Source of the DNA: Clostridia bacterium
GTDB taxonomy: Bacteria; Bacillota; Clostridia; Christensenellales; CALWSW01
Reading direction: 5' to 3'
DNA: 5,627 nt
Assembly: GCA_019421925.1 (NCBI GenBank)
Contig: JAHZEH010000101.1
Location: 1,386 to 7,012, forward strand
Part shown: positions 1 to 4,767 of the stretch, piece after piece
How the letters are laid out: each line of letters starts with the position of its first letter
Numbering within the stretch: the stretch's first letter is position 1
The notes under the pieces: model-generated
The model's database searches: none
The model's input: only the letters and a program-made list of their open reading frames with translations
Told to the model about the DNA's origin: nothing
Made by a program: the position numbers and the translations under genes

Positions 1-106
1 CGCCGAATAAAATAAAAACAGAGCTGAGCGCCGCCGCAAGGAACAGGAGAATCTTCGTCCTGCGGGACGCCTTTTTTTTTGTCGGATGCTGCGCTTTTTT
101 GCCCAT
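1..106 (-). CDS. Unidentified membrane-anchored protein, N-terminal fragment
   Basis: The first 35 codons of a gene reading leftwards out of the window. The ATG at 106-104 follows a good ribosome binding site (GGAGG read on the minus strand, about 7 bases upstream). The peptide begins with a strongly basic segment (MGKKAQHPTKKKASRRTK), followed by a hydrophobic run (ILLFLAAALSSVFILFG). This is the layout of an uncleaved type II membrane anchor or a signal peptide, so the rest of the protein is probably outside the membrane. Codons 9-12 contain a run of nine A residues. In B. subtilis the neighbour of spoIIAA is dacF on the same strand; this gene is divergent and its N-terminus does not look like DacF. 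Too little is present to assign a family. The reading frame is well supported by its start signals, but the function is unknown. Confidence 0.6.
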   Translation of the reverse strand, partial: MGKKAQHPTKKKASRRTKILLFLAAALSSVFILFG

Positions 107-126
107 ATTTCCACCTCCCATGGGTT

Positions 127-154
127 TGATGATTCCCAAGCCGGGCAAGAATTA
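127..154 (+). promoter_or_regulatory. Weak sigma-H-like promoter candidate for the spoIIA operon
   Basis: The spoIIA operon of B. subtilis is transcribed by sigma-H, whose consensus is RNAGGAWWW, 11-12 bases, RNGAATWW. Here AAGAATTA at 147-154 fits the -10 element fully. TGATGATTC at 127-135, 11 bases upstream, fits the -35 element only in part (A, G, A, T, T of the core). Transcription would start near 160 and leave a leader of about 100 bases. The call rests on pattern matching alone; no other part of 107-259 gave a better match. Confidence 0.3.
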
Positions 155-259
155 TGATGGGGACAAACAAAGACGTTTTCCGCCACAGCCCCCCTGTCTT
201 CGTCAAAGGGTTCGACAAGGCCGATTTGGAAATGAATCATGTCCAAAGGAGGAATACAC

Positions 260-565
260 ATGCAGATGACTAGCAAGCGCAAAGGCAGGGATTTGACCGT
301 GAGCCTGAGCGGAGAACTGGATCACCACGAGGCGGCGTCCGTGCGCGCGCAGATGGACAAGCTGCTGGAGGACCCGTCCGTCATCAACCTGACGCTGGAC
401 CTCGCCGGGCTGACCTTTATGGACAGCTCGGGTATCGGCGTACTGCTTGGCCGTTATAAAGCCATTTCGGCCCGGGGCGGGCAGATGTCGCTGACCCATG
501 TCAAACCCCGCGTGGAACGCATTTTGCGTATGGCGGGGATTTATAGCATTCTTCGCCGGGGTTAA
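260..565 (+). CDS. spoIIAA: Anti-sigma F factor antagonist SpoIIAA
   Basis: A STAS-domain anti-anti-sigma factor of 101 residues. In its unphosphorylated form it binds SpoIIAB and frees SigF in the forespore; SpoIIAB inactivates it by phosphorylating a serine, and SpoIIE reverses this. The N-terminal strand motif SGELDHHEA (residues 17-25) and the phosphorylation loop FMDSSGIGVLLGRYK (53-67) match B. subtilis SpoIIAA closely. By alignment the phosphorylated serine is Ser56, the first of the pair. I chose ATG 260 because AGGAGG at 247-252 lies 7 bases upstream; the in-frame ATG at 239 lies before that site. The protein ends in GIYSILRRG, about 15 residues earlier than B. subtilis SpoIIAA (117 residues), so the last helix is short or absent. 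spoIIAB follows after 14 bases. Identification is secure. Confidence 0.96.
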   Translation: MQMTSKRKGRDLTVSLSGELDHHEAASVRAQMDKLLEDPSVINLTLDLAGLTFMDSSGIGVLLGRYKAISARGGQMSLTHVKPRVERILRMAGIYSILRRG

Positions 566-579
566 AGAGGAGGTTTCCC

Positions 580-979
580 ATGCAGCATAACGAGATGACG
601 GTGCGCTTTTCGGCGCTTTCCCAAAATGAGAGCTTTGCGCGGGTGGTGGCGTCCGCGTTTGCGGCGCAGCTCAATCCCACCCTCAACGAGATGGCGGACA
701 TCAAGACGGCGGTGTCCGAAGCGTTGACCAATGCCATTGTCCACGGCCATGGCGCTTGACGGCCAGGGTGTCACAGTAACCGTAAGGGACAGGGGGCGGG
801 GTATTGAGGATGTGGAAGCCGCCCGCCAGCCGTTTTTCACTACTGCGCCGGATGACGAGCGCAGCGGGATGGGCTTTTCCGTAATGGAGGCCTTTATGGA
901 CGAGCTGGAGGTTTCCTCAGAGGTGGGGAGTGGAACCAGCGTTACGATGAAAAAACGCAGAGAGGTGGGGAATCGATTA
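580..979 (+). pseudogene. spoIIAB: Anti-sigma F factor SpoIIAB, frame-disrupted
   Basis: SpoIIAB is the GHKL-type serine kinase and anti-sigma factor that holds SigF inactive and phosphorylates SpoIIAA. From ATG 580 (AGGAGG at 568-573) the frame reads 59 residues, with FSALSQNESFARV at 10-22 and the N-box EALTNAIVHG at 47-56, and stops at TGA 757-759. The rest lies in the +1 frame from about 749: the G1 box RDRGRGI, the AARQPFFTT segment, the G2 box ERSGMGF, and GTSVTM near the end. Alignment with B. subtilis SpoIIAB shows about 12 residues missing after HG, a net loss of about 35 bases that shifts the frame. The second frame has no stop at its natural end and runs to 1150 through an implausible Cys/Arg/Gly-rich tail. 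A stop restored at 977-979 would give 56+12+76 = 144 residues, against 146 in B. subtilis. ATG 749 could allow reinitiation into two halves. Either a true pseudogene or an assembly error. Confidence 0.85.
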
Positions 980-1110
980 CGAAAATACGGTGGGGATTGC
1001 TTTTCTCTCCCTTTTCCCTGTTTCATGAGGAGGAGGGGACGGCGCTGTCGCCCTGGGTGCGCCTGCGCCCTAAAGAGCTGCCCAGGCTGCGCAGGAGGCG
1101 AAGAAAATGA
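976..1110 (+). CDS. Possible 44-residue small ORF between spoIIAB and sigF, lacking a normal start
   Basis: This frame differs from the spoIIAB C-terminal frame and ends in TGA 1108-1110, overlapping the sigF start as ATGA. Its codons from about 1024 on are largely G/C-ending, like those of the real genes, whereas the competing frame gives a Cys-rich string. The product would be basic, with a hydrophobic start (residues 6-16), then HEEEGTALSPWVRLRPKELP and a run of arginines. No ATG, GTG or suitably placed TTG is present: the position 7 bases after the AGGTGG site (963-968) is ATT at 976-978. A single base change (T978 to G) would make it ATG. I do not recognise the family. It may be a small translationally coupled gene with an ATT start or a start-lost remnant, or it may be a chance open frame. 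Confidence 0.4.
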   Translation: MTKIRWGLLFSPFSLFHEEEGTALSPWVRLRPKELPRLRRRRRK

Positions 1111-1838
1111 GCGAGGTCCTTTCGCGGCAGGAGGCGGTGCAGCTCATTGAGCAGGCTCAGGCGGGGGACGAAAACGCCCGTGAGGAGCTGGTGCGGCGCA
1201 ATCTGGCGCTGGTCAAGTCCATCGTGCGCAAATTTCTGGGGCGGGGGGTGGAGTTTGACGATCTCTTTCAGATCGGGTGCATGGGGCTGGTCAAGGCCAT
1301 CCGCAATTTCAACGACGCCTATGGCGTTCAGTTTTCCACCTACGCGGTGCCCATGATCAGCGGAGAGATCAAACGCTTTCTGCGCGACGACGGAATGGTC
1401 AAAGTCAGCCGCTCCCTCAAGGAGACCGCCGCGCGGGCCGCCGCTGCTGCGGAGGCCATCTCCAGAAGGATGGGCAGGGAGGCCACCATTCTGGAGATCG
1501 CAGAGGCCATCGACGCTACGCCCGAGGACATCGTGTTCGCCCAGGAGGCTTCGCGTTCCTGCGTATCTCTGCATGAGCCCATCTTTGAGGAGGACGGGAC
1601 CATGCTCATCGACCGGATCGGCCAGCAGGAACACGACGACCCCGAGGGGATGATCGACCACATCCTGCTCAAGGAGCTGATTGGAAAGCTGGAACCCAAG
1701 GAGCGCCAGGTCATTGTCATGCGCTATTTCCAGGACCAGACTCAGAGCGAGATCGCACGCAGGCTGGGGGTCTCCCAGGTGCAGATCAGCAGGCTGGAGA
1801 GCCGGATTTTACAAAAGCTGAGGGAGACGGCCCGCTGA
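1107..1838 (+). CDS. sigF: RNA polymerase sporulation sigma factor SigF
   Basis: A sigma-70 family factor of 243 residues that directs early forespore transcription; SpoIIAB normally controls it. Region 2 covers about residues 28-100 and holds the core-binding and -10 recognition motifs FDDLFQIGCMGLVKAI (50-65), FSTYAVPMISGEIKRFLRDD (76-95) and the VKVSRSLKE segment. Region 3 follows at about 103-155. Region 4 covers about 186-240, with ERQVIVMRYFQDQTQSEIAR and the helix-turn-helix to about residue 232, which reads the -35 element. B. subtilis SigF has 255 residues. ATG 1107 follows AGGAGG at 1093-1098 by 8 bases and overlaps the stop of the small ORF before it as ATGA. The frame is intact and of normal composition, in contrast to the damaged spoIIAB. 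I call SigF rather than SigG or SigB from the operon position directly after spoIIAA-spoIIAB. Confidence 0.96.
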   Translation: MSEVLSRQEAVQLIEQAQAGDENAREELVRRNLALVKSIVRKFLGRGVEFDDLFQIGCMGLVKAIRNFNDAYGVQFSTYAVPMISGEIKRFLRDDGMVKVSRSLKETAARAAAAAEAISRRMGREATILEIAEAIDATPEDIVFAQEASRSCVSLHEPIFEEDGTMLIDRIGQQEHDDPEGMIDHILLKELIGKLEPKERQVIVMRYFQDQTQSEIARRLGVSQVQISRLESRILQKLRETAR

Positions 1839-1852
1839 GAGCGGGCCGTTTT
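1827..1852 (+). terminator. Rho-independent terminator of the spoIIA operon
   Basis: ACGGCCCGCT (1827-1836), a three-base loop GAG, and AGCGGGCCGT (1840-1849) form a perfect 10-bp GC-rich stem followed by a short T run (1849-1852). The left arm includes the last sigF codons and the first base of its TGA stop. The T run is short, so termination may be incomplete, which matters because spoVAA lies downstream on the same strand. Confidence 0.8.
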
Positions 1853-1919
1853 GCGCGCCGGTAAATCGCCGGATGTTTTACAGGCTTCCGGGCATCGGGA
1901 TTATGGGGATCAGATTCTG

Positions 1920-1948
1920 CGGCTTTGCCGGTTTTGACGGCAAAGCTG
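1920..1948. repeat. Inverted repeat (hairpin) in the sigF-spoVAA gap
   Basis: GCTTTGCCG (1922-1930) and CGGCAAAGC (1938-1946) form a perfect 9-bp stem with a 7-base loop; one G-T and one C-G pair extend it to 1920/1948. No T run follows on either strand, so it is not a clear terminator. It is the second of four hairpins between sigF and spoVAA. Confidence 0.6.
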
Positions 1949-1969
1949 ACAAACTGGAAGAAGACAGGG

Positions 1970-2003
1970 AATCCTCCGCCGGCCGATAACCCGGCGGAGG
2001 ATT
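1970..2003. repeat. Strong 13-bp inverted repeat in the sigF-spoVAA gap
   Basis: AATCCTCCGCCGG (1970-1982) and CCGGCGGAGGATT (1991-2003) pair perfectly around an 8-base loop. Only TTT at the end of the right arm resembles a terminator tract. It could act as a second, back-up terminator after sigF, as an RNA-stabilising element, or as a protein site. The sequence shows the structure but not which role. Confidence 0.65.
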
Positions 2004-2017
2004 TGCCAACAGCCTGC

Positions 2018-2036
2018 GGCCCGCACAGAGCGGGCC
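2018..2036. repeat. Short GC-rich hairpin just before the spoVA promoter region
   Basis: GGCCCGC (2018-2024) and GCGGGCC (2030-2036) form a 7-bp stem with a 5-base loop; AGC at 2011-2013 and GCT at 2038-2040 could extend it past an internal loop. The string AGAGCGGGCC at 2027-2036 is identical to 1838-1847 in the sigF terminator, so the two hairpins share one arm sequence. Confidence 0.5.
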
Positions 2037-2044
2037 TGCTCTTC

Positions 2045-2073
2045 ACATAATTGCAAAAAAGCAAGGCACACTA
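2045..2073 (+). promoter_or_regulatory. Forespore (sigma-G/sigma-F type) promoter candidate for spoVA
   Basis: ACATA (2045-2049), a 17-base spacer and CACACTA (2067-2073) resemble the sigma-G pattern of a GCATA-like -35 and a CATNNTA-like -10 at about 17 bases, with GG just before the -10. Each element has one mismatch. The known spoVA operon is sigma-G dependent, and this site lies 64 bases before spoVAA, beyond the sigF terminator. Transcription would begin near 2080. Confidence 0.45.
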
Positions 2074-2140
2074 AATTCTAGCCTGAGCAGATTTCGGCAA
2101 TGGACGGAACCCAGGCCAGGAAAGGAGGTCTGTGCCTTGC
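2061..2140 (+). promoter_or_regulatory. Long-range 10-bp inverted repeat spanning the spoVAA leader and start codon
   Basis: GCAAGGCACA (2061-2070) is the exact reverse complement of TGTGCCTTGC (2131-2140), with 60 bases between. The left arm overlaps the candidate -10 element; the right arm contains the spoVAA TTG start codon (2137-2139) and lies just after its ribosome binding site (2121-2128). GCCTG (2081-2085) and CAGGC (2112-2116) could pair inside the loop. In RNA that reads through from upstream the repeat could hide the start codon; RNA started near 2080 would lack the left arm. The repeat is seen directly, the role is inferred. Confidence 0.4.
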
Positions 2141-2703
2141 ATTTTATTTATATGAAAGAAGGGACGACGCTGAATCCGGGGGAGAATATCGCCCTGCGGG
2201 ACGTGGCGCAAATCCATTCCGCCGGCGCCAACTCCAAGGAGATTGAAAATATCCTGCTGGGGCATGTGGAGGACAATACGGTGTTTATCACGGCCGGGGA
2301 CGTGGCCCATGCCCTGGACCGGGAGGACATCACCCTCATGGGCGCGGACGCATGCGCTGTGAGCGTGCGCAAGGCCCCCCAGAACAAATGGATGGTCTTT
2401 CTCAAGACGCTCTTTGTAGCCGTGCTGCTCTTTATCGGCGGCGGCATGACCGTATTATGCTATCAAACCGATACAGCCATGCCGGACGTACACGGCGTGC
2501 TGGCCGACGTCTTTTTGGACGGGGAACAGGATATCCTGTGGATCAGCATCCCTTATTGCGTGGGGGTGGGGCTGGGCGTGCTGTTTTTCTCCAATATGCT
2601 GCCCGGCAAAAAAAAGGAGCCCACTACCTTTGAGATCGAGCAATTCCTCTCTGAACAGGAGGAACTGCAATATCAGAAGGCCAATGCGGAGGAGGACAAA
2701 TGA
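2137..2703 (+). CDS. spoVAA: Stage V sporulation protein AA (SpoVAA)
   Basis: A 188-residue membrane protein of the SpoVA complex, which moves Ca-DPA into the forespore and is needed for its release in germination. The soluble N-terminal part (residues 1-82) includes IYMKEG, then LNPGENIALRDVAQIHSAG, a pattern that aligns with B. subtilis SpoVAA. Hydrophobic segments at about 85-108 and 134-153 (IPYCVGVGLGVLFFSNM) are the likely membrane helices, and a charged tail rich in Glu follows. I chose the TTG start at 2137 because AGGAGG at 2123-2128 lies 8 bases upstream and because HFIYMK is needed for the first conserved strand; ATG 2152 is too far from that site. B. subtilis SpoVAA has about 206 residues. 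The stop overlaps spoVAB as ATGA, so the two are translationally coupled. Confidence 0.92.
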   Translation: MHFIYMKEGTTLNPGENIALRDVAQIHSAGANSKEIENILLGHVEDNTVFITAGDVAHALDREDITLMGADACAVSVRKAPQNKWMVFLKTLFVAVLLFIGGGMTVLCYQTDTAMPDVHGVLADVFLDGEQDILWISIPYCVGVGLGVLFFSNMLPGKKKEPTTFEIEQFLSEQEELQYQKANAEEDK

Positions 2704-3128
2704 GCGTTCTGGGGATTGTCATCGCGCTGGTTCAGGGCATTGCCGTGGGCTCGGCCGCCATTCTGGTTCTGGGAGTGCTGGGAATCGTTTCCCACAGCGC
2801 GGCTATCACCGGGACGAGAAAATGGGTGCGCAAATATGGGATGCTGGTCTGTGCCGGCGCACTCGTGGGGGCCTGCGCCCAACTGCTCTCCCCCCATTTT
2901 GAACTGGGAGGCCTTCAATTGCCGGTGGCGGCTGTTGCCGGCCTGTTTACGGGTATTTTCGCGGGCGTGGTGCTCTCCGCACTGGTGGAAATTCTCGAGA
3001 TATTTCCCGTCATTACGGGGAAACTAAGGCTGGCCAGGCAGGTGAAGCCCTGTGTATACGCCCTGGCGGCCGGCAAGACCCTGGGCGTACTGGTCTACTA
3101 TCTGACGCCCTATTTCAAGCAGAGCTGA
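2700..3128 (+). CDS. spoVAB: Stage V sporulation protein AB (SpoVAB)
   Basis: A 142-residue, very hydrophobic protein and part of the SpoVA DPA-transport complex of the spore inner membrane. Predicted membrane segments lie at about residues 2-30, 47-65, 73-98 and 117-137. The segment GLFTGIFAGVVLSALVEILE, followed by IFPV, resembles the same region of B. subtilis SpoVAB (about 141 residues), and the C-terminal GKTLGVLVYY helix also fits. The ATG at 2700 overlaps the spoVAA stop codon, and the upstream GGAGGA at about 2690 can serve as ribosome binding site. Position between spoVAA and spoVAC supports the name. Identification is secure from synteny plus length and membrane pattern; the molecular role of this subunit in transport is poorly known. 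Confidence 0.9.
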   Translation: MSVLGIVIALVQGIAVGSAAILVLGVLGIVSHSAAITGTRKWVRKYGMLVCAGALVGACAQLLSPHFELGGLQLPVAAVAGLFTGIFAGVVLSALVEILEIFPVITGKLRLARQVKPCVYALAAGKTLGVLVYYLTPYFKQS

Positions 3129-3144
3129 GGGAGGGAGAGGACCT

Positions 3145-3255
3145 ATGAAGCGTGTCATTTATCAGACGGTTCAATTGGACTGCCCGCGTGGGCGGGAGGA
3201 GCGCGAGACGCGTTACACCCCCTACGCGCCAAAATTCAGGGAGGGAAAACGATGA
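3145..3255 (+). CDS. Possible 36-residue small ORF between spoVAB and spoVAC
   Basis: ATG 3145 follows a purine-rich ribosome binding region (GGGAGGGAGAGG, 3129-3140) and opens a frame of 36 residues that ends in TGA 3253-3255, overlapping the spoVAC start as ATGA. The peptide begins MKRVIYQTVQLDC and is highly charged, with an Arg/Glu cluster at 15-23, then TRYTPYAPKF, and no membrane segment. It fills the 123-base gap between spoVAB and spoVAC almost completely, and the same ATGA coupling joins spoVAA to spoVAB. B. subtilis has no gene here that I know of. I do not recognise the family. It may be a true small protein, or a leader whose translation drives spoVAC. Confidence 0.5.
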   Translation: MKRVIYQTVQLDCPRGREERETRYTPYAPKFREGKR

Positions 3256-3704
3256 ACAAAAAAGAGATTCAGGAGCAGAAACAGTATCAACAGAAGGTTG
3301 AAGAGATGGCCCCCAAGAGCCCCATTGTCATGGATTGCCTCAAAGCTTTCCTGGTGGGCGGCATTATTTGCGTCATCGGCCAGGGCGTCTCGGATTTCGG
3401 CCGCATTGTATTGGAGCTGACCGGGGACGCGGTGGGCGCTTTTACCTCCATCGTCATGGTATTCCTGGGCGCTACGCTGACCGGTATCGGCGTATACGAC
3501 AAGATCGGCCAGTTCGGCGGCGCGGGTTCGGCGGTACCCATCACAGGATTCGCCAACTCCATCGTATCCCCCGCCATGGAATTCCGGCGTGAGGGCGTTG
3601 TCATGGGCATCGGTGCGAAGCTGTTCAGCATTGCAGGCCCCGTGCTGGTATATGGTGTGGGCGGCTCTATCATCGTGGGGCTCATCTGGCTTATGCTGCA
3701 TTAG
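3252..3704 (+). CDS. spoVAC: Stage V sporulation protein AC (SpoVAC)
   Basis: A 150-residue inner-membrane protein of the SpoVA complex; B. subtilis SpoVAC is reported to act as a mechanosensitive channel in DPA release. The N-terminus (1-25) is charged and cytoplasmic, followed by the conserved segment AFLVGGIICVIGQ (32-44). Further membrane stretches are at about 60-80 and 117-147. The conserved loop GVYDKIGQFGGAGSAVPITG (80-99), then FANS, is typical of the SpoVAC/SpoVAE family. The start at 3252 has GGAGGG at 3240-3245, 6 bases upstream, and overlaps the stop of the small ORF before it. The stop TAG is part of the ribosome binding site of spoVAD. The protein is a clear relative of SpoVAE two genes downstream. 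Confidence 0.95.
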   Translation: MNKKEIQEQKQYQQKVEEMAPKSPIVMDCLKAFLVGGIICVIGQGVSDFGRIVLELTGDAVGAFTSIVMVFLGATLTGIGVYDKIGQFGGAGSAVPITGFANSIVSPAMEFRREGVVMGIGAKLFSIAGPVLVYGVGGSIIVGLIWLMLH

Positions 3705-3712
3705 GAGGGGAT

Positions 3713-4765
3713 ATGATGGAGAGAGCGACGCAGATCATTCCCGCGCCCAATAAGGTGGGCGCGCAGACAATGGCCTTTCCCTCCCCGCCTTTTGTCGCGT
3801 CCTGCGCGGCGATTACGGGCGATATGGAGGGCAAAGGCAACTTTGGGGACCACTTCGACATCATTCTGCAGGACGACCTGTGGGGTAAGGATACCTGGGA
3901 ACAGGGAGAGGCCAAGATGTTTGAGGAGGTGGTCCGCAAGGCGCTGGAGAAGGCCAATCTGGCCGAGCTGTGGGTGGAGCTGCTTCTGGGCGGCGACCTG
4001 CTCAACCAGATCATTTCGGCCAACTTTGCAGCCAGGCAGCTTGGATTGCCCTTCCTGGGGCTGTATGGGGCCTGCTCCACCATGGCGGAGTCCCTCCTTG
4101 TCGGCTCGGCCATGATCTCGGGCGGCTTTGCCTCCTGCGTGGCCTGTGCGGTCAGCAGCCATTTCTCCACGGCGGAGAGGCAGTACCGCTATCCCCTGGA
4201 GATGGGCGTGCAGAGAACGCCGACCTCCCAGCGCACGGTCACGGGCGCCGGGGCGACCATCCTGGTCTCCGGAGGTTCCCCCGCGGCTACCAATGTCTGC
4301 ATTACTCATGGCACCATCGGCAAGGTGGTGGACCTGGGAATTACAGACGTGAACAACATGGGCGCGGCCATGGCCCCGGCTGCAGCGGATACCATCTGCA
4401 TGCATCTGGCGGATATGGGCCGCAAGCCTTCGGACTACGACCTCATCGTGACGGGGGATCTGGGATCCCACGGCAGCGCCCTGCTGCTCGACCTGTGCAG
4501 GCAGAAGGGCGTGGATATTGAAAGCCGGCACATGGACTGCGGGGCCTCCATCTTCAAGCCGGAGCAGGACGTCAAAGCGGGCGGAAGCGGCTGCGGGTGC
4601 AGTGCGGTCGTGCTCAACGGGTATCTGCTCAAGCAGATTATGTCAGGCAAGTACAACCGGGTGCTGTTTATGGCCACGGGCGCGCTGCTCAGCCTGGACA
4701 GCTCCCAGCAGGGAGAATCGGTGCCCGGTCTCGCCCATGCCGTCGTGCTGGAAAGGAGGGTGTAA
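3713..4765 (+). CDS. spoVAD: Stage V sporulation protein AD (SpoVAD), DPA-binding protein
   Basis: A 350-residue soluble protein with a thiolase/ketoacyl-synthase-like fold. In B. subtilis SpoVAD binds DPA directly on the forespore inner membrane as part of the SpoVA complex. Conserved segments run in the family order: GDLLNQIISANFAARQLGLP (94-113), YGACST with Cys121 at the nucleophile position of thiolases, SSHFSTAERQYRYP (148-161), GITDVNNMGAAMAPAAADTI (209-228), IVTGDLGSHGS (245-255), HMDCGASIF (273-281), AGGSGCGCSAVV (289-300) and FMATGALLS (319-327). B. subtilis SpoVAD has 338 residues. Two ATG codons (3713 and 3716) lie behind AGGAGG at 3703-3708; the second has better spacing, so the true protein may be one residue shorter. 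The N-terminus is slightly longer than in B. subtilis. No membrane segment is visible. Identification is secure. Confidence 0.97.
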   Translation: MMERATQIIPAPNKVGAQTMAFPSPPFVASCAAITGDMEGKGNFGDHFDIILQDDLWGKDTWEQGEAKMFEEVVRKALEKANLAELWVELLLGGDLLNQIISANFAARQLGLPFLGLYGACSTMAESLLVGSAMISGGFASCVACAVSSHFSTAERQYRYPLEMGVQRTPTSQRTVTGAGATILVSGGSPAATNVCITHGTIGKVVDLGITDVNNMGAAMAPAAADTICMHLADMGRKPSDYDLIVTGDLGSHGSALLLDLCRQKGVDIESRHMDCGASIFKPEQDVKAGGSGCGCSAVVLNGYLLKQIMSGKYNRVLFMATGALLSLDSSQQGESVPGLAHAVVLERRV

Positions 4766-4767
4766 GC

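Noticed and set aside
107..200. Sigma-A promoter for the leftward gene (CATAAT read on the minus strand at 156-151)
   Set aside because: No -35-like hexamer lies 16-18 bases upstream, and TTGTTT is only 8 bases away.
205..239. Second sigma-H-like site nearer to spoIIAA (AAAGGGTTC and ATGAATCA)
   Set aside because: The spacer would be 18 bases instead of 11-12, and transcription would begin in the ribosome binding site.
239..262. Start of SpoIIAA at ATG 239
   Set aside because: The AGGAGG site at 247-252 lies downstream of it and serves ATG 260; the extra seven residues would be encoded by the ribosome binding site itself.
740..765. Programmed +1 frameshift joining the two halves of spoIIAB
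   Set aside because: The stop context GCT TGA C recalls the prfB site, but the P-site codon is GCT rather than CTT and would re-pair badly. Even a perfect shift would still lack about 12 residues between the N-box and G1 box, so a deletion explains more.
731..1150. A normal 139-residue protein starting at ATG 731
   Set aside because: Only 749-976 matches SpoIIAB. The bases before it are the N-box read in the wrong frame, and the tail after it is Cys/Arg/Gly-rich and overlaps the start of sigF.
1786..2064. Minus-strand frame of 92 residues across the sigF-spoVAA gap
   Set aside because: It crosses the terminator and hairpins, resembles no family I know, and lacks a convincing ribosome binding site. 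It is probably a chance open frame.
3701..4531. Minus-strand frame of 276 residues opposite spoVAD, and similar long frames opposite sigF
   Set aside because: These are shadows of strongly conserved plus-strand genes in GC-rich DNA; their His/Arg-rich sequences show no domain.
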